DNA of 40,924 nucleotides, taken from assembly GCA_031551525.1 (NCBI GenBank), contig JAVBNN010000005.1:1-40924 (forward strand), in the 5' to 3' direction. The notes under the pieces are model-generated. The model saw only the letters and a program-made list of their open reading frames with translations. It ran no database searches and was not told the DNA's origin. Shown here in pieces: positions 15,177 through 23,389 of the stretch. The position numbers and the translations under genes are program-made. The stretch comes from JAVBNN01 sp031551525 (lineage in GTDB: Bacteria > Bacillota > Negativicutes > Acidaminococcales > JAISLQ01). The number at the start of each line of letters is the position of its first letter. Within the stretch, counting starts at the first letter, position 1.

Positions 15177-16373
15177 TTACCCAAATGCAGCTATGCTTTG
15201 CCGGAAAGCGTCTTTATAATCAACTTCTCCGTTTGTATAAAGCCCGGCATTATAAATGTTGTTTTCTATAAAAAATAGCGCCTGATACAAAAAACCGCCC
15301 CTGCCGCTCTTTGTATCTTTGTAAGGCAGCGTCAAAAAAAGGGTTTTATGTTTGCCTATCTCTTCATATGAATACTTTACTTTATCTTGTTGTATTGTAT
15401 AACTTGTAAAAGCTTTTTCGATAGATCTGATCGTCATATTTATGCTGTCGGCAGCAAAAATATCGTTTTTTGTCTCGATTACTTGTCTGGCAGCGCCGGC
15501 ACCCGGCAAAACACCGCCATCAACAAAGGTTATAAGCGTCACGTTTAGTCCGTCAATTTTTTTTAATGCCGTCATCTTATCGCCTTTACCGCTATCATGT
15601 ATAGTCCAGCCGTCAGGTATGGCAAAGTTTGCAGAAGAACCCTTCTCCGGCGCGGCGGTTTCAGTTACCACCAGATCACGTCTGTCAGGAAATAATACCG
15701 AATTCCAGGCGGCTATAAAATCATTATAATATTTATTGCTCGTGTCGCGGCTTATAAGCTGGCCGCAATATTCAACGCCGCTTTTTAACACGACCAGGCG
15801 TGTTAACGTATAATCGCGCTTGTTTACCGCCCCTGTGCACGGCAGTTCTATTCTAAGCAAATTGCCGGATTGATATTCATATTTGTCATGTTTTTTACTC
15901 TTGAACTTATAACTGGAAAACCTTTTTTTAAGTTCGGCTATATATTCTTCCGCATACTCTTTTCTTCTCTCCTCTGTAAACAACTCAAACCTTGCCGGCA
16001 ATAAGGGCTTTGTCTTATAAAAAGTAAAAAACATGTATCCGTATTTCGACGGAACAACAGTCCGCTCACCCACAACCGGATAACTCGTCGAAGAAGTGAC
16101 CACCGGCACCATCACATATTCCTCGTCACCCTTTTTACTGTAATTCGGATTGCGCTCCTTACTCATGGTAGTCTCATAAGAAGTCTTATAATAAATATAG
16201 GGCTCGGTTACCGCATCGCTCTTGGTCGTAAACGCCAGTATATTGCCTGTATCCTTAGGCTCAACCTCCCAGTATTCAGGCACATCTACCGTAAAACCCG
16301 CTATACTGCTTGTGTGGACCTTGGCTTGAGCGGATAAAGGCAATATTAATAAAAAACAAAATACAAATAGCAT
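15177..16373 (-). CDS. Exported protein of unknown function with two PsbP/Mog1-like halves
   Basis: Secreted protein of 398 residues; the N-terminus MLFVFCFLLILPLSAQA is a signal-peptide hydrophobic core without the usual lysines. The mature part has two related segments: IAGFTVDVPEYWEVEPKD...LAFTTK near residue 24 and ANFAIPDGWTIHDSGKG...LNVTLITF near 248. Each is followed by beta strands and a helix with SIEKAF or similar. This layout recalls PsbP/DUF1795-like domains that start with F-x-V-P-x-x-W. No function is assignable. Directly upstream of the ATG is another ATG followed by six A; one more A would put it in frame and give the normal start MKKMLF. The true start may therefore differ, or an A may be lost here. 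Confidence 0.8.
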   Translation of the reverse strand: MLFVFCFLLILPLSAQAKVHTSSIAGFTVDVPEYWEVEPKDTGNILAFTTKSDAVTEPYIYYKTSYETTMSKERNPNYSKKGDEEYVMVPVVTSSTSYPVVGERTVVPSKYGYMFFTFYKTKPLLPARFELFTEERRKEYAEEYIAELKKRFSSYKFKSKKHDKYEYQSGNLLRIELPCTGAVNKRDYTLTRLVVLKSGVEYCGQLISRDTSNKYYNDFIAAWNSVLFPDRRDLVVTETAAPEKGSSANFAIPDGWTIHDSGKGDKMTALKKIDGLNVTLITFVDGGVLPGAGAARQVIETKNDIFAADSINMTIRSIEKAFTSYTIQQDKVKYSYEEIGKHKTLFLTLPYKDTKSGRGGFLYQALFFIENNIYNAGLYTNGEVDYKDAFRQSIAAFG

Positions 16374-16483
16374 TTTTTCATTTCAACCCATCCCTTCACA
16401 AGTAGCGCACTTTTATTTTAATTATAGCATTTTACTAATTAAGAGTTGTGACAAAAAAGGAAATTAAATGCATTTATATGGAA

Positions 16484-16511
16484 TAAAAAACTGATGCCCC
16501 TATAGCACCAG
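16484..16511 (-). terminator. Terminator after HxlR gene
   Basis: On the minus strand a 7-bp stem (CTGGTGC with GCATCAG, one G-U pair) with a 7-base loop is followed by six T. It lies downstream of the HxlR-type gene. Confidence 0.7.
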
Positions 16512-16533
16512 CCTTAATAATGCTCCTGTTCTT

Positions 16534-16869
16534 TTACCGCCTGTTCTTCTCTCCCCATTCGCACATCGCGTCGAGAATGGGTATTAGCGACTTGCCTCGC
16601 TTCGACAGGCTATATTCCACCTTGGGCGGCACCTGCGGGTATTCCTTCCGATCGACCAGTCCGTCCGCCTCCAGTTCTTTGAGCGTCAGGCTGAGCGTTT
16701 TATGAGAAATATTCCCCACCTGTCTTTTCAGTTCGTTATAGCGTATGACCCGGCACCCAGCCAGCCAATACATGATGATCATTTTGTATTTGCCGGAAAT
16801 GAGCGACATGGTATAGCCAAAGCCCGTATCACCTATGCTGACCCCCGTCATGTTGCAGGTATCACTCAC
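16534..16869 (-). CDS. HxlR-family transcriptional regulator with N-terminal cysteine
   Basis: Winged-helix regulator of the HxlR family, 111 residues from the chosen GTG. The family core is visible: GKYKMIIMYWLAGCRVIRYNELKRQVGNISHKTLSLTLKELEADGLVDRKEYPQVPPKVEYSLSKRGKSLIPIL, with the usual P-x-V-x-Y-x-L-(T/S) wing. A cysteine sits near the N-terminus (DTCNMT), at the place where YodB/HypR-type regulators have their redox-active cysteine. It is divergent from a flavin reductase and a membrane flavodoxin, so it probably represses a quinone/electrophile or disulfide-stress response. Two in-frame GTG codons (16875 and 16869) compete; AAGGAG is 9 bases from 16869 and only 3 from 16875, so I prefer 16869. 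Confidence 0.88.
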   Translation of the reverse strand: MSDTCNMTGVSIGDTGFGYTMSLISGKYKMIIMYWLAGCRVIRYNELKRQVGNISHKTLSLTLKELEADGLVDRKEYPQVPPKVEYSLSKRGKSLIPILDAMCEWGEKNRR

Positions 16870-16889
16870 GTTCACACTCTCCTTTTAGT

Positions 16890-16943
16890 TAGTATCTATC
16901 ATAAATGTGCATACTATACAAGAAAATAATACTATTTTATAAT
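16890..16943 (+). promoter_or_regulatory. Divergent promoter with repeated TAGTAT/ATACTA half-sites
   Basis: The gap between the HxlR gene and the flavin reductase contains TAGTAT (16890-16895) and ATACTA at 16911-16916 and 16929-16934. A -10 box TATAAT lies at 16938-16943, with a weak TATACA 17 bases upstream. YodB-type HxlR operators are built from TACTAT/ATAGTA halves, so these are plausible binding sites for the neighbouring regulator. Confidence 0.5.
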
Positions 16944-16974
16944 GATAACATACAAGCCGCAAGGAGGCAAATCC

Positions 16975-17526
16975 ATGAAAAACATCATCATACTCAACGG
17001 CAGTCCCCGCTCCGGCGGCAACACCGAGCTTTTGGCCAGAGCGTTCGCCGAAGGCGCTACAGAAGCTGGGCACAGCGTAGAACAGTTCGACCTCGGAAAG
17101 CTGTCCATCGCCCCCTGCCTGGGCTGCCTGCAAGGCGGCCAGGACAAACTGAGCCCTTGCGTGCAAAAAGACGACATGGACAAGATATACCCTGTCTACG
17201 AAGCCGCCGACCTCTTCGTCTTCGCCTCGCCCATGTACTACTGGAGTTTCAGCGCCCAGTTCAAAACCGCCTTTGACCGCCTGTTCGCCGTCATGGAGGC
17301 CAGCGGCTACCAAAATCCACCCAAAGAGTGTGTGCTGCTCATGGCCGCCGAAGAAGACAGCGCGGAAAACTTCGCTCCCATCGCCGCCTACTACGAAAGC
17401 CTTTTACAGCACCTCGGCTGGACGGACAAAGGCCGCGTGCTGGCCGGCGGCGTCATGAATATCGGCGATATTGCCGGCAAACCCGCCCTCGAGGAAGCCC
17501 GCCAGCTCGGCGCATCACTCGCCTGA
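16975..17526 (+). CDS. NADPH-dependent FMN reductase / flavodoxin-fold oxidoreductase
   Basis: Cytoplasmic flavin oxidoreductase of 183 residues. The FMN phosphate loop is GSPRSGGNTELLA (about 10-22). A cysteine-bearing segment CLGCLQGGQDKLSPCVQKDDMDKIY is typical of the reductase family related to iron-sulfur flavoproteins, but with three cysteines rather than the compact four of Isf. The ASPMYYWSFSAQFKTAFDRL segment is the second FMN contact. It probably reduces quinones, nitro compounds or free flavin. AAGGAGG lies 7 bases before the ATG at 16975. It is the first gene of a two-gene unit (17 bases to the membrane flavodoxin) and divergent from the HxlR gene, which probably controls it. Confidence 0.9.
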   Translation: MKNIIILNGSPRSGGNTELLARAFAEGATEAGHSVEQFDLGKLSIAPCLGCLQGGQDKLSPCVQKDDMDKIYPVYEAADLFVFASPMYYWSFSAQFKTAFDRLFAVMEASGYQNPPKECVLLMAAEEDSAENFAPIAAYYESLLQHLGWTDKGRVLAGGVMNIGDIAGKPALEEARQLGASLA

Positions 17527-17542
17527 AAGAAAGGAGATCATC

Positions 17543-18175
17543 ATGGCTCGAATATCGCTATTTGTACTCATTGCCCTCATCGGCGCGGGCGCTTTTTTCT
17601 GGGTAGCCAAAAAACCCGTCCCCGCCACCGTGCCGGAGAATAGACTCATCTCCTACAACGGCGCGGACAAGACCGCTCTACAAGCCAAATACGGCAAAAC
17701 ACTCATCGTCTACTACTCCTACACCGGCATCACCCGCGAGGCTGCGCTGAAGATCCAGCAACAGACCGGCGCCGACCTCATGCCCATCATTACCCGCGAC
17801 CCCTATCCCGACTCCTCCATGCTCTTCATCACCTCTATCAAAGAGATACGCTCCGGCTACCTGCCGCCGCTCCTGCCACTCGCCGCCTCTATCGCCGATT
17901 ATGACACCATCATCACCGGCTCGCCGGTCTGGTGGTACACCATGCCACCGGCGCTCAATTCCTTCCTCAGCCAGGCCGGGCTCAGCGGAAAAACCATCGC
18001 CCCCTTCTGTACCCAGGGCGGCAATGAAGGCAACTACTATAAAGACCTCGCCGCCGCAGCGAAAGGCGCCCAAGTCCTCCCGCTGCTCGTCCTCAAACTC
18101 CCGCACAAACAGCCCCCCGCCGAACTTGACAAAGCCATCGGCGACTGGCTGGCTAATATCAAACAAAGGCTGTAG
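17543..18175 (+). CDS. Membrane-anchored flavodoxin-like protein
   Basis: Flavodoxin-fold protein of 210 residues with an uncleaved N-terminal hydrophobic anchor (ARISLFVLIALIGAGAFFWVA, about residues 2-22). This places the flavin domain outside the cytoplasm. The FMN phosphate loop is YYSYTGITREAALKI (near 58-72) and the second loop is GSPVWWYTMPPALNSFLSQ. The C-terminal part has FCTQGGNEGNYYKDL, as in the flavodoxin_4 group. It is homologous to the lipoprotein flavodoxin at 20242-20820. An exported flavodoxin could pass electrons to extracytoplasmic acceptors. The ATG at 17543 has AAAGGAG 7 bases upstream; the longer frame to 17471 overlaps the preceding gene and is rejected. It is cotranscribed with the FMN reductase. 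Confidence 0.87.
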   Translation: MARISLFVLIALIGAGAFFWVAKKPVPATVPENRLISYNGADKTALQAKYGKTLIVYYSYTGITREAALKIQQQTGADLMPIITRDPYPDSSMLFITSIKEIRSGYLPPLLPLAASIADYDTIITGSPVWWYTMPPALNSFLSQAGLSGKTIAPFCTQGGNEGNYYKDLAAAAKGAQVLPLLVLKLPHKQPPAELDKAIGDWLANIKQRL

Positions 18176-18230
18176 AAAATTTTGCGGAAAACAAAATTCT
18201 CGTACAGCCATGTATACTCAAAGGGTGAAA

Positions 18231-18265
18231 AATAAAGGTTTGGGATATATTCCCAAACCTTTATT
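18231..18265. terminator. Bidirectional terminator, perfect 15-bp stem
   Basis: Positions 18231-18245 pair perfectly with 18251-18265 around a 5-base loop, flanked by A-rich and T-rich sequence. It lies between the membrane flavodoxin and the convergent aminotransferase gene. Confidence 0.92.
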
Positions 18266-18270
18266 TTATT

Positions 18271-19335
18271 TCACACCTTAGTCACCCAGCCCTGTTCGTC
18301 CGGGCGTTTGCCCCACTGGATGCCGGTCAGTTCATCATACAGTTTTTGCGTCCAGGGGCCGATCTGTCCGTTGTTTATCACGACCGACTGATCCTTGTAG
18401 GTCAGCTCGCCCACCGGGGCCACCACCGCCGCCGTGCCGGTGCCGAAAGCCTCCGTGAGCTGGCCGCTGGCGCTGCCTTCTAAAAGTTCGTCTATGCTGA
18501 TCTTGCGTTCCTCCACCGGGAGGCCTAGTTTCTTCGCCAACTTCACGACCGAGTCGCGCGTGATGCCCGGCAGGATAGTCCCCTCGAGCGCCGCCGTCAC
18601 CAGCTTGCCGCCGATGACGAACATCATGTTCATCGAGCCTACTTCCTCCACATATTTGCGCTCCACGCCGTCCAGCCAGAGTATCTGCTCGTAGCCTTTC
18701 TTTTCCGCTATTTCCGCCGCCTTGAGGCTGGCCGCGTAGTTGCCGCCCGTCTTGGCGTAGCCCGTGCCGCCCCTGGTCGCCCGCACATAGGTGTCCTCCA
18801 CGTAGATGCGGATAGGCGCAAGCCCTTTCGGATAATACGCCCCCGACGGCGAACAAATGATATAAAAGAGGTACTTGTGCGATGGATGCACGCCCAGCCG
18901 CGCCTCGGTCGCGATCATGGTCGGGCGTAGGTAGAGCGAAGTGCCCGGGCTGTTCGGCACCCAATCCCGCTCGGTATCTACCAGCTTAGTCACCGCCGCC
19001 ACAAAATCCTCCGGCGGCACCGGCGGCATGCACATGCGCTCCCCGCTCTGGTTGAGCCGGAGCGCGTTATCCTTCGCCCGGAACAGCAACACGTCCCCGC
19101 TGTCCGTGCGGTAAGCCTTCAAACCCTCGAATATCTCCTGCCCGTAATGCAGCACCATGGCCGACGGTTCGAGACTAAGCGGCCCGTACGGCTGCACTCT
19201 CGCGCTGTGCCAGCCCTGGCCGTCGTCGTATTCCATAATAAACATGTGGTCGGAAAACAACGCACCAAAGCCCAGCGCATTTTCATTTTCCGGCTTGGCT
19301 TTCAGGCTCCCCGCCTTCTCTATCCGTATATCCAT
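18271..19335 (-). CDS. ilvE: Branched-chain amino acid aminotransferase
   Basis: PLP-dependent fold-type IV aminotransferase of 354 residues that interconverts leucine, isoleucine and valine with their 2-oxo acids. It has the clostridial/eukaryotic BCAT features: PYGPLSLEPSAMVLHYGQEIFEGLKAYR near 49-76, and the Schiff-base lysine in GYAKTGGNYAASLKAAE (Lys195). It also has RKYVEEVGSMNMMFV and the C-terminal EAFGTGTAAVVAPVG phosphate cup. The start is ATG 19335 with AAGGAAGAG upstream; the frame continues to 19425 but that leader is not homologous. It is a single gene with its own promoter (TTTACA-18-TATAAT) and terminator, with no biosynthetic neighbours in the window. Confidence 0.95.
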   Translation of the reverse strand: MDIRIEKAGSLKAKPENENALGFGALFSDHMFIMEYDDGQGWHSARVQPYGPLSLEPSAMVLHYGQEIFEGLKAYRTDSGDVLLFRAKDNALRLNQSGERMCMPPVPPEDFVAAVTKLVDTERDWVPNSPGTSLYLRPTMIATEARLGVHPSHKYLFYIICSPSGAYYPKGLAPIRIYVEDTYVRATRGGTGYAKTGGNYAASLKAAEIAEKKGYEQILWLDGVERKYVEEVGSMNMMFVIGGKLVTAALEGTILPGITRDSVVKLAKKLGLPVEERKISIDELLEGSASGQLTEAFGTGTAAVVAPVGELTYKDQSVVINNGQIGPWTQKLYDELTGIQWGKRPDEQGWVTKV

Positions 19336-19377
19336 CAAAATCTCTTCCTTTCCTATCGCTGTGCATGTTTTGCTGCT

Positions 19378-19407
19378 ATTATACCACGAGAGCCGGGTAG
19401 GTGTAAA
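19378..19407 (-). promoter_or_regulatory. Promoter of ilvE
   Basis: On the minus strand TTTACA (19407-19402) is followed by an 18-base spacer and TATAAT (19383-19378), about 45 bases before the ilvE start. Confidence 0.7.
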
Positions 19408-19454
19408 AAGAGCTATTTTTGCCAACCATATCCTGCCTGACGGATAAACATCCC

Positions 19455-20099
19455 CTACCGTGTCACACTGCCATCGCCCGTTACAGGTATTTTCTCACCC
19501 AGAAAGCGCGGCTGGGGCTTTAGTACGGCGGCCTGCCAAAATGCTTTCACCCTGGCCCCCACTTCCCGCACCGCTTGCCACTGGGCGTCTCTTTCATGAG
19601 TCGGCGCAGGCAGTCCTTTGGCCGGGAGGCCCAGCTGGCGGGCGATAAACAGCGCCCGTTCGAGGTGCAGTCTTTGGGACACGATGAGTGCTTTCTGTAC
19701 GCCAAACACCTCTTTGGCCCGATAAATGCTGTCATAGGTGGTAAAACCCGCGTGGTCGAGGAAAATATCCTGCCGTGGCACGCCGCGCGCCAGGAGGTAG
19801 TTTTTCATCGCTTCTACCTCGTCATAGTCCGTCTGGCCGTGGTCGCCCGACACGATGATCTTCGGCGCCCCGCCCCTCTGATAGGCCAAAAGCCCCGTAT
19901 TCAGACGGTTGGCCAGCACCACAGACACACTGTCCTCACCGTACACCTTGGCCCCCAGTACGATGATCGCATCCGAGCGCTCCAGTTCGCTTATCTTCAC
20001 TATATCCGAAGCAGCCGCCTTATACATATAAAAATAAAGTCCGGCGGCAAGCAGCGACGCGCATAGCGGAGCCAGCAAAAAAATGTATTTCAAACGCAT
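19455..20099 (-). CDS. SanA/YdcF-like DUF218 membrane protein
   Basis: Membrane-anchored DUF218 protein of 214 residues. One N-terminal membrane segment (about 5-28) precedes an extracytoplasmic domain with the family signatures DAIIVLGAKVYG, LANRLNTGLLAYQRGGAPKIIVSGDHG, YDEVEAMKNYLLARGVP, IFLDHAGFTTYDSIYRAKEVF and ALIVSQRLHLERALFIARQLG. E. coli SanA, its closest known relative, affects envelope barrier function and vancomycin sensitivity. The biochemical activity is not established, though a role in envelope or peptidoglycan-precursor metabolism is usually proposed. The gene stands alone between ilvE and the divergent lipoprotein flavodoxin. Confidence 0.88.
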   Translation of the reverse strand: MRLKYIFLLAPLCASLLAAGLYFYMYKAAASDIVKISELERSDAIIVLGAKVYGEDSVSVVLANRLNTGLLAYQRGGAPKIIVSGDHGQTDYDEVEAMKNYLLARGVPRQDIFLDHAGFTTYDSIYRAKEVFGVQKALIVSQRLHLERALFIARQLGLPAKGLPAPTHERDAQWQAVREVGARVKAFWQAAVLKPQPRFLGEKIPVTGDGSVTR

Positions 20100-20149
20100 A
20101 TTGTCCTCTTTTCCTATTCATTACATTTTTCGACATTTTATCCTTTAAC

Positions 20150-20178
20150 TGGACAAAAAAATCCAATCGGTTTATAAT
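20150..20178 (+). promoter_or_regulatory. Promoter of lipoprotein flavodoxin gene
   Basis: TGGACA (20150-20155) is followed by a 17-base spacer and TATAAT (20173-20178), about 65 bases upstream of the start codon. Confidence 0.75.
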
Positions 20179-20241
20179 ATTAATGCAGTTAGTTTTGAAT
20201 AAACAACGTACAAAAATACATCAACAAGGCTGTGTAATATT

Positions 20242-20820
20242 ATGAAAAAAGCAATCGCAGCAACACTTTTTCTGTTTTTTACCGCATGTGCCATTGGCTG
20301 TTCCGGTAGCCAGCAAAACAGTGTCCAGCCGCAAAAGAAAAACAATGTACTCATAGTTTTTTACTCACACAGCGGTCACACCCGTGAAGTGGCCCGCCAG
20401 CTCCAACAACTGACCGGCGGCGACCTTGTGGAACTGGAGACTGCCCAGCCTTATCCGTCGTCCTATGACGAACTCACCAGGCAGGCCAAGCGCGAGCAAC
20501 AAACAGGGTATAAACCAGAACTCAAGACAAGGATAGACAACCTCTACCAGTATGACACCATCTACCTGGGCACGCCCGTCTGGTGGTCGGGCCTGTCTCT
20601 TCCGCTCATGACTTTTCTTTCGCAGCACGACCTTTCCGGCAAGACCATCATGCCCTTTGTCACCCACGGTGGCGGTGGAGAAGGCCGCTGTTTCACCAAC
20701 ATAAAAGACCTCTGCCAGCGTGCCACAGTAAAACACGGCTTTTCAATCAAAGCTGACAATGTTAAAAACGCCAAGACAGAACTTCCCGCCTGGCTGCGCC
20801 AGGAAGGCATAGTAAAATAA
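20242..20820 (+). CDS. Flavodoxin-like lipoprotein
   Basis: Exported flavodoxin of 192 residues. The N-terminus is a lipoprotein signal peptide with lipobox AIGC, so Cys20 would be lipidated. The mature protein is a flavodoxin_4-type domain: NVLIVFYSHSGHTREVARQLQQLTGGDLVELE binds the FMN phosphate, YDTIYLGTPVWWSGLSLPLMTFLSQHDLSGKTIMPFVTHGG covers the second and third FMN loops, and GEGRCFTNIKDLC follows. It is homologous to the membrane-anchored protein at 17543-18175, but here the anchor is lipid. It probably acts as an envelope electron carrier or quinone reductase component; partner unknown. The ribosome binding site (AAGG) is weak, while the promoter is good. Confidence 0.9.
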   Translation: MKKAIAATLFLFFTACAIGCSGSQQNSVQPQKKNNVLIVFYSHSGHTREVARQLQQLTGGDLVELETAQPYPSSYDELTRQAKREQQTGYKPELKTRIDNLYQYDTIYLGTPVWWSGLSLPLMTFLSQHDLSGKTIMPFVTHGGGGEGRCFTNIKDLCQRATVKHGFSIKADNVKNAKTELPAWLRQEGIVK

Positions 20821-20833
20821 CGCGGTAACATAC

Positions 20834-20858
20834 AAGCCCCCGGCGCTGCCGGGGGCTT
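20834..20858. terminator. Terminator, perfect 11-bp stem
   Basis: AAGCCCCCGGC (20834-20844) pairs with GCCGGGGGCTT (20848-20858) around a 3-base loop, followed by a short T-rich stretch. It lies between the convergent flavodoxin and histidine-kinase genes. Confidence 0.85.
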
Positions 20859-20869
20859 CATTCTTTGAT

Positions 20870-23389
20870 TCACCTTTTCGGCAAATATTCTTTGAGTTTG
20901 TCTATCACTTCGTCAAAATCGAGCGGTTTACCCACATGGTCGTCCATTCCGGCCGCCAGGCACGCCTCCACATCCTCACGGAAAACATTGGCCGTCATAG
21001 CCACTATCGGCATTGTTTTTGCGTGCGGGTTCTCCAGTGCCCTGATGCGGCGTGTTGCCTCGTGTCCGTCCAGTTCCGGCATCTGCACGTCCATGAATAT
21101 CATATCAAAGTCGTCGCCCTGGCGTTCCATGGCGGCCACCGCCTCCGTGCCGTTGGCCGCGCAGGTGATGTTTATGCCCGTATCTTCCAGCATGGCCAGT
21201 ACGATTTCCCGATTTATATCCACGTCCTCGGCCAAAAGTATGTGGTAACTGCTAAAGTCCGGCGTTTCCTCATCAGCCCGGTTTTCCGGCATGACCAGCC
21301 CGTGTCCCAGACACTCGGTGATCGCGTCCGCGATAGACGACGGGAAGAGTGGTTTTGGAACAAACCGGTCTACGCCCGCTTCTTTCGCCCGCTCCTCTAT
21401 CTCATCCCATTCAGCCGAAGAAATCATTATAACAGCCGAATTCCGGTCGCCCAGCGCCCTGAGATGGCTGACCAGCTCCACGCCGTCCATTTCCGGCATA
21501 TGCCAGTCTATGAAGTAGATATCGTAACCGCCGGTCCGTTCTATCAGCCCGACCGCCTCCGGCCCGGAAGCCGCCACGTCGCACGAAAAACCAAGCCGTT
21601 CCGCTATATCCTTGAAATACTCCCGGACGTCCGGCTCGTCATCCACCGCCAGAACGCGCATCTCTTCCCATTTTACATTGGGCAGGAGCGCCCCGCGCTC
21701 TTCACCGGTACCCTTACCGGCCCGCACCACAAAAGCAAATGTCGAGCCATTGCCTTCCTCCGACTCAACCCAGATACGCCCGCCCATAAGTTCCACGATG
21801 TTCTTCGAAATAGCAAGTCCAAGACCGGTCCCGCCAAATTTTCTCGATATCCCGGCGTCCGCCTGCATGAAAGAGGTGAAAAGTTTATCCTGCTGCTTTT
21901 TGGAAATGCCGATGCCACTGTCTTTCACACTGGCAAATATGGTATACCCGTCATCGTCCTCACTTTCGATGCGCGCCTCCACATGAATGGCGCCCTTTTC
22001 CGGCGTGAACTTCACCGCGTTGGACAAAAGATTGGTCAACACCTGAGCCAGCCTTTGCTCGTCAGCTACTACCCGGCGCGGCAGGCTCCTGTCTATCCGA
22101 ACGCTCAGCTTCTGGTGTTTTTCCTCCACGCGGAAACCGATTATATTCACCACTTTCGAGAGCATCTTCTCAATATTAAACTCCACCGGCGAGAGTTCGA
22201 GTTTATTCGCGTCAATCTTTGACATATCGAGCACATCGTTGATAACTCCGAGCAGATGGGTCGACGCTTCCGTCACCTTGTCGAGGCAATAGTCTTTCTT
22301 AGTGGCATCCGCCGCCGAACGCGCGATATTCGTCATACCGATGATCGCATTGATCGGCGTCCTTATCTCATGCGACATACTCGACAAAAAAGCGCTTTTG
22401 GACTTATTGGCCGCCTGGGCGCCCTCGTAAGCCTCCTCCAGTTCCGCGCGGCTCTTCTTATCCTGCTCGGACTGCGCCAAAAGTATGCCCGCTATCTCGT
22501 TTATCGCCTCTTTTATCCGGGTAAAATCCCCAATATAATCTATCTTTACTCTTGTAGCAAGGTCGCCCCCCGCTATCGCGGCCAGTTTATCAGAAATATC
22601 CCAAATATATTTTTTTAGTTCCGCCTTGGTCGACTTTATCGACCCAATAAGCATACCTATCTCCGACCCATCGGCCTCCGCCTTGAACTCGCCGGACAAG
22701 TCGCCCCGTGCGATATTCACCATTTCATCGCGCACTGCGATAAGCGGTATGATGACCTTTTGGTGTATGGCTACCGCCGCCACCACCTGAATGAGAGCGG
22801 TCACCAACAAACAGACCAGCGTAACCAGAACCCAGTGTCGGGAAACCTCCATCAAAGAACGCACCTGGTCATCCGTGCGCATATCTATCTCGCGGATGAA
22901 CACTTCCTGCGTACGCCTGATCAGAGAAGCCCTGTTTTCATAGGCAGGCCCGTACACCGCCTGCATCGCCGCGGCGGTATCCCCTGCCTCCACACGGCGC
23001 ACCGCCTCTTTCTCGAGCGGCGTAAGACCATCCGACAAAGCCTCCATCTGGTCGACCAGCTCGGTTTCTTTAGCCGACAGACCGATCCAACGCATATTGC
23101 CAAGGCTGACCTCGCGGTTTTTCAAATCATCCGCCTCGTGCAGATAATTGTCGTAATGCGCTTTTTTACCGGTCGCCGCGTAAGCGCGGGACTCTCTGGT
23201 CAAATACTCCGAAGCCTCCGTAAAATGCCGGGCATTGTTCACCAAATCGTACCGCGCCGCATTAGCCCGGTCTACCGCGCGTTCAGACTGCACGATAAAA
23301 TAAAACGCAGTTATACTAAGCGCGATCAGAATGATCGATGCAGTATTCAAAATAAAAGTCAAGGTCGATTGCTTGATGGAACTCTTCAT
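20870..23389 (-). CDS. Hybrid sensor histidine kinase with two receiver domains
   Basis: Membrane hybrid kinase of 839 residues. Order: transmembrane segment 1 (about 11-33), a helical periplasmic sensor domain of four-helix-bundle type (about 34-185), transmembrane segment 2 (about 186-209), and HAMP plus a second HAMP-like segment (about 211-310). Next come the HisKA domain with FLSSMSHEIRTPINAIIGM (His340) and HATPase_c with N (LTNLLSNAVKFTPE), G1 (DSGIGI) and G2 (GGTGLGL) boxes. Two receiver domains follow (IDWHMPEMDG and MDVQMPELDG contain the phospho-acceptor aspartates; lysines in PKPL and GKPL). There is no HPt domain, so phosphotransfer should continue to a separate HPt or be internal. 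No cognate response regulator or target operon is adjacent. Signal unknown. Confidence 0.93.
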   Translation of the reverse strand: MKSSIKQSTLTFILNTASIILIALSITAFYFIVQSERAVDRANAARYDLVNNARHFTEASEYLTRESRAYAATGKKAHYDNYLHEADDLKNREVSLGNMRWIGLSAKETELVDQMEALSDGLTPLEKEAVRRVEAGDTAAAMQAVYGPAYENRASLIRRTQEVFIREIDMRTDDQVRSLMEVSRHWVLVTLVCLLVTALIQVVAAVAIHQKVIIPLIAVRDEMVNIARGDLSGEFKAEADGSEIGMLIGSIKSTKAELKKYIWDISDKLAAIAGGDLATRVKIDYIGDFTRIKEAINEIAGILLAQSEQDKKSRAELEEAYEGAQAANKSKSAFLSSMSHEIRTPINAIIGMTNIARSAADATKKDYCLDKVTEASTHLLGVINDVLDMSKIDANKLELSPVEFNIEKMLSKVVNIIGFRVEEKHQKLSVRIDRSLPRRVVADEQRLAQVLTNLLSNAVKFTPEKGAIHVEARIESEDDDGYTIFASVKDSGIGISKKQQDKLFTSFMQADAGISRKFGGTGLGLAISKNIVELMGGRIWVESEEGNGSTFAFVVRAGKGTGEERGALLPNVKWEEMRVLAVDDEPDVREYFKDIAERLGFSCDVAASGPEAVGLIERTGGYDIYFIDWHMPEMDGVELVSHLRALGDRNSAVIMISSAEWDEIEERAKEAGVDRFVPKPLFPSSIADAITECLGHGLVMPENRADEETPDFSSYHILLAEDVDINREIVLAMLEDTGINITCAANGTEAVAAMERQGDDFDMIFMDVQMPELDGHEATRRIRALENPHAKTMPIVAMTANVFREDVEACLAAGMDDHVGKPLDFDEVIDKLKEYLPKR

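Noticed and set aside
17678..18211. 177-codon frame opposite the membrane flavodoxin
   Set aside because: GC-rich antisense shadow; the flavodoxin has intact FMN motifs and a good start.
20936..22222. 428-codon open frame opposite the hybrid kinase gene
   Set aside because: It is the antisense shadow of a well-supported kinase; the translation lacks any domain and no ribosome binding site precedes it.
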